64,000 nt of DNA, taken from assembly GCF_032362555.1 (NCBI RefSeq), contig NC_083507.1, forward strand, positions 8,931,001 through 8,995,000, written 5' to 3'. This DNA is from Amyelois transitella (taxonomy: Eukaryota; Arthropoda; Insecta; Lepidoptera; Pyralidae). Both the position numbers and the translations under genes were made by a program. Under the pieces are notes generated by a model. It ran no database searches. It was not told the origin of the DNA and saw only the letters and a program-made list of their open reading frames with translations. Of the stretch, positions 35,730-49,392 are shown piece after piece (position 1 is the first letter of the stretch; every line of letters begins with the position of its first letter).

Positions 35730-35840
35730 TACAGGCACAGAACAGATATAAAGAGTCGCGGCCTAGGGGTGCGGGGCTGCGGGCCCGGTCGATACCTGCT
35801 GGGTTCACACGATCAAACGAGTTCGACAATGTTCTGTGAT
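35730..35840 (+). other. GC-rich patch after an acceptor-like tract, possible non-coding exon
   Basis: After ttgtccaattacag (an acceptor-like end at 35736) the sequence turns GC-rich for about 90 bp (gtgcggggctgcgggcccgg). No open frame with family resemblance runs through it. It could be an exon of the miR-279 host transcript or an enhancer. Neither can be shown from sequence alone. Confidence 0.2.
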
Positions 35841-36031
35841 GAATTACCAGTTATAGCAAGGGTAATGCCAGAATGAGTGTAACTTGATTTGATGATTTAG
35901 AATTAGATAGCTATTGAAAGTGATAGATTGATGCGAGTTTCATCAATTCTGTTTCCCTAGTTGTTAATACTAATATTTATTTATTCTCGCTTCATATAAA
36001 AAAACTTAAGAAAAATATATTTGGATAATAC

Positions 36032-36125
36032 AAAGACCTCTCTTCCCGGAGAAGTAGGTCTATCTACCTCTCCGGGAAGAGAGAAGTCTTTGAACGACCA
36101 CATCTTTCCAAGTTCATCACTTTCC
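36032..36125 (-). repeat. Family A LINE end carrying an inverted duplication
   Basis: The outer parts match family A in reverse: ctcttcccggagaagtagg at the left and cacatctttccaagttcat at the right. Between them lies ctacctctccgggaagagag, a reverse copy of the left part. The result is a hairpin with arms at 36032-36057 and 36064-36091. Confidence 0.65.
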
Positions 36126-37999
36126 TACTCTTGATCTGACCTTTTCCCCCATTTTTAATTATAATTAGAGATTTAAACTTATCAAATAATTTTTATCTTA
36201 TCGATTTCATTGCCTTGTTTTATTTTCTAAAAAGTTGAAATGGAGTTTTGTGCAATGTAAATAGCAACTATATTTTTTCAGAAATAAATCACAGTTGCTT
36301 TCTTAAACAGATTGGACAATATTTTAGTTAGATTAGATCATTTCCGTTATAAATATGCATAATTTAACATGACAAGTTTAATAACGACAATCATCAGCTT
36401 AATTACAAGTTAGGCTGGTAGGTAGTGGCAGGCCAAAAAATGCGCGCGAAAGATCCGGGTGTAGTCTGTGGCGCGTGTGAACCACTAGCGGATCTTTAAT
36501 TATTTCATACACACGTCTATATTCCTCACGTGATAGCACACACTATGTTTTCTTCAATACTACTATTTTCAGCAATACTATTTTAATATTATCATTTAAA
36601 AAGATTGAATTCTCGTACCATTTAACACGATCTACGCGCACATGTATCGGAAATAGTACTACACGCACATAAACAGTTATACATCGAATACTTCGATGCA
36701 AAGAACAATTTTCGAATTATCTCTGCTAACCACGCCATGGAATTCGACGGTGTTCACAATTTTTTGTAATTAGAAAAAGGTTAGTTCCGGGCGTTTTCGA
36801 TTAGTTTTCGGTTGTGGTAGTGGTGGAGCCGCAAGTCGCGAGCGTGACTTGACGGATTCCTGGTTCCTTTGTTCGAAGACGCACTTCTCAGCCAGCCTGT
36901 TTTTATTTGGAATGAACGAATATTATGATATTAGTCTTTTAAGGATGGTTTTTTTTCTTATGGAGCGAGGAATGTTGTGTCAGCTTACCTTTACTGTGCT
37001 CTATGGTGATCTTGTAATTAATTCATAAAATTCAAAATTATTCTATAAACATAGAAACTATAAAGCGTACCAAGATCAAGTCAGTAATTCATTTCAATAC
37101 CTATTCACTGACGCGCTAAAATTATAGGTTTCATTGTATGTAATTGAAAGGCTTTCACGATGCAATGTGGAAAGATTGTAGCATTTACTTTCAAACATTT
37201 GTCACACTGAATAGCCTTTATGTTATTTAAATCCTATACACAAGGATAAGCTTGATAAAACGTTGGTTACTACAACAAGCGTACGGCTAGTGCCCTACGA
37301 GGCTACTACGGAACCGGTTCACCATCCCCAGTACCACGTGCGGATACCATAGTTCGTCTTCGTCTATTTGCCTTGTATACTCGCGCCGGGACGACCAGTC
37401 AAGCAAGACCCCACTCAGTGAGCCTACAACTTCATTAAGGCGGGTCCAAACATACCTCCTTGAGGCAACCCGATGGCTCCACCATCATGGTTGATCGTAC
37501 AATGAAACTCTGCACAAAAGCGTATATAAATCACTTTATACGAGTGAAAAACAGTTGTAATATTTAAGTAAACAGTGAATTTGTGGTAATCAAAGTTGTT
37601 GATGTAATTGTTTTCAATTGGTAGGTTCATGGCGAATAAAATGGTGGCGTCTGTGTTTTAGTATGTTGTAGGCAAAATAAAGTTTATTAACCTGAAAACC
37701 TACATATTAGACATATTAGGCGACACTGATTGTGTGAAATATGAACAAGCATTAACCTTTGATCAATATGTAGAATTTTGCATATAAGCATTATTGTCTT
37801 ACATCAAGGAATGACACGTTTACATTGAAAACAATAGGTACATAAAATACTTTAAAAAATTAAGCCTTCGATTCTATATCTTTGGTTTACACGACCAATC
37901 CATATCACCATCCATCAAACTAATCTTATTTTTTTATTTGTTGACTTAAAAATTAATGGACCTATTTTAGTGCCATATATGTATATTTGATTTAAGTGT
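36126..37999. other. Gene desert, part 9, with a weak reverse-transcriptase-like motif
   Basis: No gene is recognised. On the minus strand around 37425-37490 a frame reads GAIGLPQGGMFGPALMKL. This resembles the G-x-P-Q-G motif of retrotransposon reverse transcriptases but has no supporting flanks. A GC-rich patch lies at 37290-37400. Confidence 0.3.
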
Positions 38000-38108
38000 A
38001 CGTTCTTTTGGTTTCCTATCCTAAAGACTGAGGACTTTTATACGTGGTCAAAGGTCAGGTCAAAAGTACCCGAAACCGAGAAAGAGGCGTGATTTTATGT
38101 GTGTTTAA
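38000..38108 (+). repeat. Family A LINE fragment with an internal deletion
   Basis: gtcaggtcaaaagtacccga joins directly to gaaagaggcgtgattttatg. Compared with 53625-53850, the part between about 53713 and 53815 is missing. Confidence 0.75.
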
Positions 38109-38589
38109 GTATTTAAAGAAAATTGTTTGCACAATTTATTTAATTATTTATCTATTGCAGTGTGTTATTACAGGCCAATCGTAAAGAAACATCGCTTAAG
38201 TTCTTATATGTTACTATACCTTTTTTGTAAATTCCCCAACGAACAGGTAAAAACGTCCAGGAATTGGTTCACGTAATTCAGCAATTTGCAGTGCTTTGGT
38301 GACATCTAAAATGACTTGAATGTTTTATTGATCACACAAGTTCTCGAAAATAGGTCGTGCTCGGTCCATCGATTACATTGTTCGTCTTTAGAAGTCTAAT
38401 TCGCAACTAGTGGTTAATGACACTGTTTGCATTTATTTAGACGTTAGAAGGTGCTAAATAGTATGTTTGCTCATTAGTTCATCAACTGTTCAAAATCTTT
38501 TAGTACAGTTTTAGGAGACTTCGAATACGAGGTTTGTGAAACCCTCATTTTTATTTTAACCCTAATAGAGAATAAGGTCTTCCATTTAT

Positions 38590-38672
38590 TTATATGGTCT
38601 ATGGCAAGTGGAAAGCGGTATAGTCTCTGCCTACCCCTCCGGGAAAGAGGCGTGATTTTATGTATGTATGTC
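38590..38672 (+). repeat. Family A LINE 3' end
   Basis: It reads ctatggcaagtggaaagcgg, tagtctctgcctacccctcc, then gaggcgtgattttatgtatg. Confidence 0.8.
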
Positions 38673-41600
38673 TATGGTCTGGTCGTGTATCTATTTACTG
38701 CAAGATAAGCTTCTAAATAAATAGCTTTAGTTCTTTGCAGTTGCGTGATTCTTGGAAGATAGTACAAGTACTAACATAGATAACTACCCACGTTATCCTA
38801 GGTAAAGTAATAAGAAAAATAGAACTACCCAATTATCCATGTGATACCTATCCATTACCATATCTACCAAACGCCCAAAGATACATACATCTTTCCATGC
38901 AGTATGTATGTCAGAACTGTTAAGTTAATTTGCGCTCCATCAATAACTTTCAAAACACACATTCAATTAATTATTATAGTCAATCAACATTAAATCTCAA
39001 CATAAAATAACGTTCTTAATAAAGCCGAGTACCCGCATGGGCCACGCGACGTCACGTGTCATATCTGCGGGCCAGACCAAACCTGGCTGTTATCACCCCC
39101 TAATATTGTTCCATTAAAGTACCCTCATAGCTCTAGATTTCACACGAACCGTTTCGCTTTTTATGATACCGTTATTAACGGTGTTATTGCGATAGCAAAT
39201 ACAGAAATAAATAAAAAATATGCGGTGAATAAAACTAACGTTATAGTTAAGACATTTAAAATCAAAACAACAAGTAAGAGTTACCGACTTTACGATTTAT
39301 CGATAAGAGAGTAAAAAATATACATTCATCAACGGTTTAGATTTTTGATCTCAGTATATATTTAAAATTATGTCCGGTGAACATCCTACAGTATAGTAAG
39401 AAGATAGAGACGGTAGAAGATTTAATTATGAGTGTAAGTAGTGTTGACGTTATTACCTGAGTGATACCTTGGATCCTATATTGAAAATTATTTTTTTTCT
39501 ACTTAGAGTGTAGGAACGAATCACATTTTATTATGATTAAGTAAATAGATACTTACTTTTTTGTTTTTGTTTAGAACGCGTTGATGTCGTTTATTTTGTT
39601 TTTAATTAAGCTTTTCAAACAAACCTAGCTTGTGGAAGTAAAAAGGATTTTATTTCAAGGAATTTATTTCAAAGTCGCTGAATGTATGTTCTAAAAGTTC
39701 TTAATCGAAAAAAGTAAAGACTGTACTTAAAAATTGATGGCGATCATATCATGTCGAGAAAAGGTTTAGAAAGTTTTACCCGCTTTGGTTATTATAGTAT
39801 GAAGCATTTGTTGCAAGGTGACTGTCATAATCTCATCCCATCTACAGGTCTATTCACTAATGTTCCCAATATTAGTGAAGCTATACTTATGCCTTATACT
39901 CAGAGGTTTTAAACAAAAAGTTTGAAACAGAGAGAAGATAAGCCATACTCGTATACCTTGTCGATAATCATGAATGAAAACTTATGCCTAAAGTTTAAAG
40001 TTTCGTCATAATTTTATAGTCTTTTTTCGAGACTGCATGTATGACCAGCAAATAATTGGCATTTCTTAAATGATTTTCCTGTTTGTTACAAATACCAACG
40101 GTACTTGGGCAGGCGGCAAAAAAAATAAACTTACAACTACAAGTCAGAGAATATCTTAACATAATAAAAGTTAGAGGCCTTGATCTGATATCGAGCAATG
40201 GGCAAAAACATTTGCTCGACTGTGAAATAGAGAGCGTCGTGCTATCAGGAAAATGTCATACTTAAGGCGGCTATGGGATCATCTTTGTCTCAAGCCTAGC
40301 TAGAAGCACCATACGCTTTTTAAAATAATTTTGTAAATGTTTAAATTAATAAATTAAATTTTATAATCTGTGTAGATACTTATATCATACATTTAGTAGA
40401 TAATAAGAATCCATATAGGTACCAAAGAAAAATGTGGCAAATGGGCACACCGTAAAGCCATATGGAACTATTTTGAAAATCAAGTAATCTACTCGTTATA
40501 TTACTATTTCAACGCTGCAATAGCAAAAAGACAGATGAACTAGTACAAAGTTGAATGCGCCAACCGTAAACCTAACAGAATACCTCTTTTACAACAAAGG
40601 TTGAACAAATAAACAAGAATGTCATAAAATAAGCCAATAAAATTGATCAACAAGTCGCTTGATTGGATAGTGTCGCCGAACTTTACAGCTCGCTTCCGAA
40701 CGGAGCCGACACCGATTGGTTCGAGCTATGAATCGATTCACACGACTCGATCAATCGATAAATTGTTGTACTTTGTTGTTAACTACTTCATTGCTGTAAA
40801 TGTATAGGAAAATCTGGAAGTAAATGAATGGCCTGTACCCAAGAATGAACTCTTGATCCGTCTCACAAGATTGGATGAAAACCCATACATTGTTAATGTA
40901 TGCTTTTTCTTAGTAATAAAGTAGGTATCCTGCTTATATACTTAAAATTGAAATAGAAAAGTTTGTTTTCAATCCTACTACTAAAGAATCTCTTTAAACT
41001 TGGCCAGAATTAAGTATAAATAGTTATTGAAAAACAAAGAGTTATGGTAAATATATTTTTTAAGTTGAATTTTATAGATAGTGAAGCCTAAATGTTGGGT
41101 TGATACCCATCATATAACTATAGCTCTTAGGTAGATACTAAACCTTAGGTACTATTTTAAAAATCCTTTATATGTATAGGTACTTGATAAGCTTCTACAT
41201 TCATTGTTGCCTTATCCACATAAATTTAATTTGGTCGATTTTTCTAGGAATTCGAACAGGTTTCAGAATGACCTCGGCCTTTTATGGTTACAAGCCCAAG
41301 AATTTCCACCAAATGGCGACACTTTCCCGCGCTCCGTGACGTGACCGCTGGCGGGAAACGTCAAATTATGGATGCGTTCAGAAACGGCGGCGAACCAGAA
41401 CATGACGAATTATGAGCGCTCTCCGGAGCCGGTCCCGTAATTATTGTGGACATGGACAAGGCACTTTTTGCCCCTGACAAATAGTAAGAGCGTGGAATGG
41501 CTCCGAAGCTTTGTACGCTGCTAATGACACTCGTGAAGGAGCGAGCTCTAATATTAACTATTTCTTTTGTGCGAGGATCAGGCGTTGCGTCTTGAGATGG

Positions 41601-43924
41601 GGCAACGACCTCCCTTTATTTGTTACATTACTTGAGCGTTAATACGAATCGAATGAACGCTACGTACTGGATGGGCTCGAATTTCTGAAGCCACTAGTGG
41701 TCCGACGGCTTTAGCTGTCACGCAAGCCTTTTTGATGGATATAAAATTATTTATGGGTTCTTTAGGCAGTGGAGACACATAGAATTGTAACACATACAAT
41801 TATTCTTAGAATGGGCCACAATGGTCACGGAAATTGTTATTAATCTGTTTATGAGTTTTTTAGCCTTACCAGTTCTACGTCACTCGTAACCTCCGAATGC
41901 TAGTGGAACATTTTAGGACCATTCTGTCATTGATTGTGTACAAAACAACACAGCTACCTACGGTCTACCTACCATAAGTTGAACTTTGCGCCAATAAAGT
42001 ACCTGTAAGCAGGTCCGCAGATGGAACCCTGTCGCATTTTCTAAAAGACACTCTCCTTTAGAGCTAGAAAGGCGGATAATTTTAAATACATACCTATATA
42101 TGAATTGAGTTGGGCATGAAAAAAATAACAGTAAAGATACATCTTAGATTTATTTAGAATGTGGTTCGGAATGAAGAATGTAGTTTTTGTTATGAATGAT
42201 CTCACCACATTTAACTGAACTTTATTGACCCCAAAGATTGCCTGATGCAGCAATGAATGAAAGGTTTTATCATTTCGTAAGAACAAGGTTTTAATCTGTA
42301 CTTACTATATATCAAAATGAAGGTAATTTAATAAGACACCCTATGTTAGAAGTTTTGTGTTCAATCTCTAACAAAAAAGTAATTTTTACAGAACAGATAG
42401 GCAAAATACTGGGCATACATAAAATATAAGCATAAGTAGGTACAACAAATTAAGAAGCTGCTATTCCGTACGGTATACATTGGTACAGGTAATGATAAAG
42501 ACTTAAGGACTTGTTTACAGGGAAATCGAGCGCACAACTCAAACACTTCGGTAATTCTATTGGAGAATTCTATTCCGTTTTTTACTAACTTGAAGTGTTA
42601 CCAAGCGTAAAATAAGGTAACCATTTGTGGTTTTCAATTCTAAATTCAGAATCTCCCCTCAATCTTTGTTGCCAGTACCACACTTATTCGAAATCCAAAT
42701 TACTCTTAACCTTGCTTGTGGTGTAAGTAATTCAAAAATCTTCCCTTTATTCCTAGTGGCCAGTGCTACGCTTACTGTGACTATAATACGAAATGACTTT
42801 ACAGCGAAGGTTTCAACACCTGACTTAATTTTATAATCAAGGTGAGTTTTCCGAGAAATGGAGCAGCAACTTGAGAAGCGAGGTTGGTGGTCGATAACAC
42901 TTCGGCCCACCTTTGATTAACAGCATTATATTTTTATACTTATTGCAATTTTACACCAGCATAATTGGAGAGATAACAAATTATTTTATTTAAATCAATT
43001 TACCTCCAGAAAATTAAGTATTTTGGAAATCACATACATACTTAAGTTCATTACCAATTTGTTTATTGAGTAAGGTTTAACTTATATGGCAGTACTTGCC
43101 CATTGTAATGAGACAACAAAGATACTTTGTAGATAGGTCTCCAGCCTGTTCCGACTATGTACTACATTTACGCTTGTACCATTATATTGAATGTCAGTTA
43201 AGACCACTATCAGGATTGGTATCGACGAGGTCTATAAAACATTTACAGAAAATTGCACTGTAATGTGTGTAGTTAAGTCATAAAATTAAGATTTGAGCGG
43301 CGGCGCTGTGGGTCGGACCAATAAATCTGGTTTGTTGCTAGCCGGGTATTTTTAGACCTCATTCTTTTAACTGGCCGCTACCATGACAACAACAAGTAAT
43401 AACTCATAATAATAATCACTTGCTCGGATCTCGAACGAAACTCGACGAAACATTGCCATGATAAAAGGATAGCTTAGCTTGTCGGTTGGGCGGAAAAATT
43501 ACGGGAAAGCTGATTAAAAAAAAACCCGTATTTTGGAATTTACAATTGTAATATAAATACGGGTATATTATATAAATATGTATGTAAATCTAATTGAAAA
43601 TTGTCGTATCAAGTACATACTTACTAATGTCTCGCTTTGCCGTATTAAGTGTTAACTACACAGGTTATTTTTAATAACCTGTCATACTTTATCGTCTCAA
43701 ATTACATAGAAATCGTAAGCATGCTTTCAGTTGCCGATTAATTAAAGCTTTAGAGTGATTTGTCGGTGGTCGAGGTCGCCTATCGCCGATATATCGATAT
43801 GAAAATGTGTTAATCGATTCTAATGATCTTAAGCTGTGTATAATACTTATATATGACGAGTTAAGTTAATAATGGTTTACCCATATAATCCGAAAAAATA
43901 AGTACAAATAATTAAATGTGAATA
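38673..43924. other. Gene desert, part 10, with candidate regulatory patches
   Basis: I find no protein gene. GC-richer patches are at 39030-39125 (cgcgacgtcacgtgtcatat), 40670-40755 and 41300-41560. In the last, a short inverted pair ttcccgcg and gcgggaa surrounds tccgtgacgtgaccgctg. A frame at 42627-42836 has no family resemblance. At 39140-39190 a ttcgctttttatga stretch may be a worn MITE piece. Confidence 0.4.
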
Positions 43925-44135
43925 GAAAGGTTAGGAGTAGGCCCTAGACGAAGTTCTTTGATCAAATCAAGGACATCCTGGCAAAAGGTAAAAAGTAACT
44001 AAAATCGCTGAACTTGCATGAAGAGAGTTATGAATGTGGATATAGCGAAAGAAGTATGCAGAGATCGTGGCAAGTGGAGAGATGAAGTCTCTGGCTATCC
44101 CTCCGGGAAAGAGGCGTGATTTTTATGTCTGTACG
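43925..44135 (+). mobile_element. Family A LINE, C-terminal coding end and tail
   Basis: It matches 53625-53850 over its length: ggagtaggccctagacgaag, tttgatcaaatcaaggacat, ttgcatgaagagagttatga, gatcgtggcaagtggagaga and gaaagaggcgtgatttttat. The coding part is broken by small changes. Confidence 0.75.
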
Positions 44136-44439
44136 TAATTCAATGTTAATTCATGTTTGTAACGGCAGTTGTCATTTTCTAATATTGATATTACAAGTAA
44201 TATTGCAATGCAGAGGGAGCGACAGGAACTGCAGATAAATAAGTATTATTTAGCCAAATTTTCTTTAGCGAACATCGAAACTGGTTACAGATAGGCGCCA
44301 CCTAATCGCGGCAGCCAATTATATTTTTTTAATTTCATGTAATTTCCTTATGATCCACGAGTTTAGATTTGTGATATCATTCAAACTTACCTAATCATAA
44401 CATTTGAATATGTTATTACTTACTATTAATAAAAAATGG

Positions 44440-44505
44440 TATCATTAAGCCAAATAGATAAACGTGGCCATTCAGTCTTTTTTCAAGACTGTTGACAGAC
44501 TGTTG
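44440..44505 (+). repeat. Family B fragment
   Basis: It has tatcattaagccaaatagat, aacgtggccattcagtctt and tcaagactgttgacag. Confidence 0.6.
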
Positions 44506-45734
44506 TATAAATAAAAAAAATAATGGAATTCATCGTATCAGTTTTATCAGTTTTATTTGGCTGAATTTTAAGTATTGAATTACCTAATGAAATGTTTCAG
44601 CCTTTCATCAGTTACTTGTCTTTGGGTTTGTAAATACATATAGCAATCAATTAGCCCTGACTAAGCTGTTTAAATACTTAAGGTATCGATTTTCTCTTAA
44701 AGTTGCCAACTTTCAGCAATTCAGGATTCGTTAAAATATTTTTATTTATATTTATATAATTTTATTTTACTTATTATAACTTAAAAAAACGTAAAAAAAT
44801 ACAACAGGTACGCTACATGGCCAAAGATCTTTATCAGTAATCACAACTCAAATAGGTATAAATGTCTCTTATTAGTATCTAATTTAAGGAATGCCATATT
44901 TATCACCATGTAATTTTAGAAAAATATAACTATATCCCTAATGCTTTTAAAGATTTCGTTTGTACGCTTGATAGTAATGTTTTACCAAGTAACTGCCTAA
45001 AGAAAACCGGTTTTCTAGAATATTATTAAAATAATAATATTGTTCAAAGCAATTTTACTCTGGCCAAGTTTATTTAAGATGACATCAGATAACTTGGGTA
45101 CCGACGGTTACTAAAGGTACCTATTTAATAAGTACGTTCGCGGCATAGTAAACAACTTTTTGCGGTCCTTTATAAGGCCTCTTGTCCATTAGCTATGTTT
45201 TTGCTACAAACAGATTATTTTGTTACAATCTGAACTTTATCGACCTCGTCATAATAAATCTTGGTGATTTGGACCACCGAGAGTGGGTAGACCAAGGTAT
45301 TACAGGATATGAAGGTACGGTACGTAAAAGACATTGGCGTTAGTAAATTTTGAGCTGATTCTAGCATATAGTATCTCGATCTCACATATTGTTCTCATAA
45401 TAGTATTATTACAATAGTTTGTACTATGAAACATGACAATAGCAAAAAGCCATGTTGCTTCCGGCAGAGAAGAGTAAGACCACTTCATCTCACTTAAAAA
45501 TTGTAAGATTCAATAATAATTTGGAGAAAACCAACTAGGTACTTTCAAAAAACGTCATTGTTCTAATACCTTGTACAATGCCACTTCCAAACACCTACAT
45601 TAAAACTTTGGGTTCGTTGATTTAATTTACAAAGAACCAAGTAGCTGTTGAAGCGAACGGGAATACACTATGATAATACGAAGAGTGAGTACACTAAGTA
45701 CACTTTATAGTAAGTTTTAAATCATCGATTCATC
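44506..45734. other. Intergenic DNA without recognised features
   Basis: AT-rich, with nothing recognised. Confidence 0.4.
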
Positions 45735-45995
45735 GGATTCTCGTCAGTGAATCAAAAGATCCCGGGTTCGATCTCCGGTCAGGTCATAAAATTTGTAAAA
45801 CTTAGGTACTTTGAGTGATCGTAATCTTCATTACTGAAGGTCGTCCTGAGAACATTTGAGGGATTTACTAACGAGCTGTTTCCAGGCTCGTCATCGGCTA
45901 TTCTCCGGGCAGTGGCAATAAGTCTCGTTTCTTGTTTGGCTTTCAGTCTAGGTAAGCTCAATCTGTGATATTTCCCGAATATATTTTCTATTTTA
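45735..45995 (+). repeat. SINE remnant with tRNA B box
   Basis: A B box (gggttcgatctccgg) lies at about 45763-45777. The right end (taagctcaatctgtgatatt, tcccgaatatatttt) matches the right end of the SINE at 56377-56645. The middle differs and may hold another insertion. Confidence 0.5.
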
Positions 45996-46204
45996 AAACT
46001 TTGCCAGCCATATCAGGAATTAACAGATTATACTAAAGATATCGCAACCAGTGCCGCTACAGTTTATCACGTCAAGCGGTGCCGCCCCTGCCTTCCGGCT
46101 TTTGTGTCAGGGGCTCTGCCAGCCAGGGATTTCCACTGTTCAGTTATTCTGACGACTAGCTGTTGAATAAGTGATTACATTTTCGGGTTTTAAGCTTGGA
46201 TCGT

Positions 46205-46262
46205 GGACCATTAAAATTAAGATTCAAATAGTAACAGTATAGCCCATCGCCTAAAAATACAA
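46205..46262 (-). repeat. Family B fragment
   Basis: ttaagattcaaatagtaaca, then tatagcccatcgcctaaaa. Confidence 0.5.
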
Positions 46263-47679
46263 AAATCATAAATGATATGTGAAAAGGTTGAATAATATAT
46301 TTATTTATTTTAAGTTAATTGTACAAAATACCAATGTATAGCACAATTGACGGACTAATTGCTAGAAACATTATCTACCGGTCAACTATTGGTTCTGACA
46401 GAGAAGTTTATATAAAATACAAAAGAAAATAATGCATAAAAACTACAATAAATAAACAATATATATAAATAAATACTCGTAGGTGCAGCGATTACCGAAA
46501 TTAGTAAAATGGTTTATAGGTATTAAAGACCCTCACGACTTAAAAAAAAACCTGTTTACCTGCGATTTGAAACTAGAATAACTTGAGAATGTCCTGATGG
46601 ACTCGATGACCGGACTAGGTGGAATAAACATTCAACAATTTAGACACTTGACCTATGTATAAGGCTCAGAGGTAAACACTGTAAGCTGCTGCTTACTTCT
46701 ATATAACATCCAAACAAGTCAGTAAATTCTGTATTTATTTTGAAATAAATTAAGGTAGGTATAAGGAGTGAAATTTCATGACCTAAATTTACATGCACCG
46801 TGAGACAAAAATTCACAATATTTGACAAATAGGTACTATGTCATGGAATGATACGACGTGGTCTTGTATGATTACTGTAATTTTGATCCATGACGTTTTT
46901 GGTTAGAAATAGTTCTATTATTCAGTGTTATTGTCAGTGGCTCACACGAGTCATTAGGGTGCTCTAATTTCGAAATATCGGCAGTACAGAATAAACATAC
47001 TATCAAGTACTAGTTGTTATTTATTTTTTGTCTAACTGCGTCGCTTTGTTATTAAGACAAATCTAATTATTTTTAGTGTCCATAACATAAAAACTAGAGT
47101 AGGTACCTATATAAGCGACTCCAGCCGCGTTAAATGAAAAATCCAGTTAACTTCGGGAAATCTATCTGTACGCCCATATACGTTAGATGCCAAATTCCAA
47201 ATTTCTAGTTTTCTCTAAACCCAGCGGTTTAGGGTATGGCTACGGAGTGCAAAACATAGTCTTTCAGATCTAAACAATCTCACGATTTAACATCGACGAA
47301 GACGATTTCACGTATTGTGCCTAACAGCATTATACATTCAGGTCAATGAACTAAAGTAGGTAAGTAAATTCTTTATTCTCTTATTTCTGATCTAATTTAA
47401 AGGTTAAATTTAAAAAAAAATGTAAAATCATACCTACATTGATGTTTGCGTGATCCTTCCGTGCTTTCCATATTAAGTTATGGTATTGTGGTTGTGGATA
47501 GTAGGCTAGCACTTTGTTTGATGACCACGACGAATTAACTACAAAACACAATGGCAAGTTGATGAATATTCAAAAAGTTTTCTATGGGTATTCTATATTA
47601 TGCTGCTTCACGTAAATTATGATAACAAGTCAAGCTTAGTCGGAAACCAACCGGGTCATTTTTACATACAACTTACGAG
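46263..47679. other. Intergenic DNA without recognised features
   Basis: AT-rich, with nothing recognised. A GC patch just upstream, at 46065-46135 (gtgccgcccctgccttccgg), is also unexplained. Confidence 0.4.
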
Positions 47680-47822
47680 TATATATAATCACGTATTTAT
47701 CTCTTAGGCAGTAAACAGAGCCAGCAGTCTTGAAAACACTAAAAGGTCACGTTTAGGTTTAGTACGGTTTAATAATGTATTCTGCCACGGGAGTGAAACC
47801 TCGGGCGCAGCTAGTATAGCAT
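47680..47822 (-). repeat. Family B fragment next to a Helitron-like terminus
   Basis: gagccagcagtcttgaaaac and aaaggtcacgtttaggttt are family B in reverse. At 47785-47818 (on the plus strand) follows gagtgaaacctcgggcgcag and then ctagta, which resembles the GACAGCTAGT termini at 18604 and 50345. Confidence 0.5.
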
Positions 47823-49079
47823 AATTGTTTGTTTTTAAAGTGCCTGCCTGATACCAAGCCTCCTTGGACATTAACTTATTTTGGCATTTATTGTATATCT
47901 ACTGTAGGTATCTACTTTATTTAATAAAAGGAAATTTGCTGCAAATTTAACGCAGGCCCTTTAGATAAACTTGTAGCTCAAGCTTACAAAACTTAGCTTT
48001 ACTAAGTTTTAGTGCTCTTGTATCAATCTATATAATACTGTATAGATTCAGCCAAGAGCTAGTACTTCGAACTTTGACCCCGCCACACCATAACAATGCA
48101 TCCCAAGAAGGCAATTCTATCCAGTTCGTGCCTTAAGGCGTGAACGATATAAGTAGTAGTATTTTGCAATGATTCCACTTCGCTGGAGGGTTCTCCGACC
48201 GTTATGTGAACTTGACATGACACAATACATTGTGCGTGTTCAGTCATTGAATTGATCGAACTTACCTTGAATACAAGAAAAAAGGAAGTAACCTACAACA
48301 TTGTGAGAAAAGCTGTCTTTGAAAAGAATTTTATATTTTAGTTTTCCTTACATAATATGATCAATTTAAATTTTTTTTTAAAGTATCTAACAATCTTTCA
48401 AATAAATTTCTCCGAACTGTGTACCTACTTAGTAACTGCATCAAAATTCAATGAGTGAGTAACTAGGAGTTCAGGTCTACCAACCGAAGTATTGACGGCT
48501 GTAAGAGGATTCTGGCTAAGGTAGAGACATGAAAAAGAGTAAGCTCCAAAATTTAAGAAAAAGTTAAATAACATGCTGAACAACAATCATCTAAGTATAT
48601 TATCATATCTATTAACTATCACACTTGCGCAGCATAATCTTCGTAGGCACTGCATAGTTCGTACTTTGTAGTAATAAATCCACAATAGGAAGGCTTCGCT
48701 TTGATACAAACCGAAAGTAATAGTACGCAGGGTGAACGACTGCGGCGGTAACAACATCAACGTTAAATACAGAAATATAGCTCTATAATAAACAAGTTAG
48801 ACATCCTATACTTAAGTGTTCAACAGTCTAACTAAGTAAATTTTTCTCAATTGGACTGTTGAGGTTGATGGGTATATTTTCGAGCATAACCATGGGCGTA
48901 AAGCACGGTAAGGGAACTTAAAGGTAGTAAAAAAAGCAAAATCTTAAAAAAGTCGCAGATGTGATGCATTGCGTCTGCGTGTGTGACAATTTGTGGTGTA
49001 CTGTTTAGTCATGTAATTAGGCTCAGTTGAAGCATCTAGCCTTACTGTCAATCATTTGGATTCGTAACAAGACTATAGA
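47823..49079. other. Intergenic DNA without recognised features
   Basis: AT-rich, with nothing recognised. Confidence 0.4.
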
Positions 49080-49150
49080 AGTGGTAAGTGCTGGTGAACA
49101 TGCCACCTCACCTGATGGTACCGCCCATATGATGATACCTTTACCATAAT
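49080..49150. repeat. Common Lepidopteran repeat fragment
   Basis: gctggtgaacatgccacctc and acctgatggtaccgcccata resemble a widespread Lepidopteran repeat phrase that I recall. The class is unknown. Confidence 0.35.
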
Positions 49151-49214
49151 GCAGTTACTATTGCCATTAACACAATTGAAATATACGTTATCTATATACG
49201 TGTATCTAAGGGAA

Positions 49215-49392
49215 TAGCTAATAAACTTGGGATGCTTCTTGTGGGCGATGGGCTAGCAACCTGTCACTATTTGAATCTCAATTCCATCATTAAACCCTTA
49301 AGCTGAACTTTGCCTTTTAGTTTTTTCAAGACTGTTGGCTCAGTCTACCCCGCAAAGGACATAGACATGATTATATGTATCTATGTATGGAA
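49215..49392 (+). repeat. Family B retroposon copy, 5' shortened
   Basis: It runs from aataaacttgggatgcttct through gggctagcaacctgtcacta and agactgttggctcagtctac to an atgtatctatgtatgg tail. Confidence 0.8.

Noticed and set aside
37424..37630. A reverse-transcriptase gene suggested by GLPQGGMFGP
   Set aside because: One short motif without the YxDD box or other RT blocks is not enough to call a gene. It is noted only as a weak hint.
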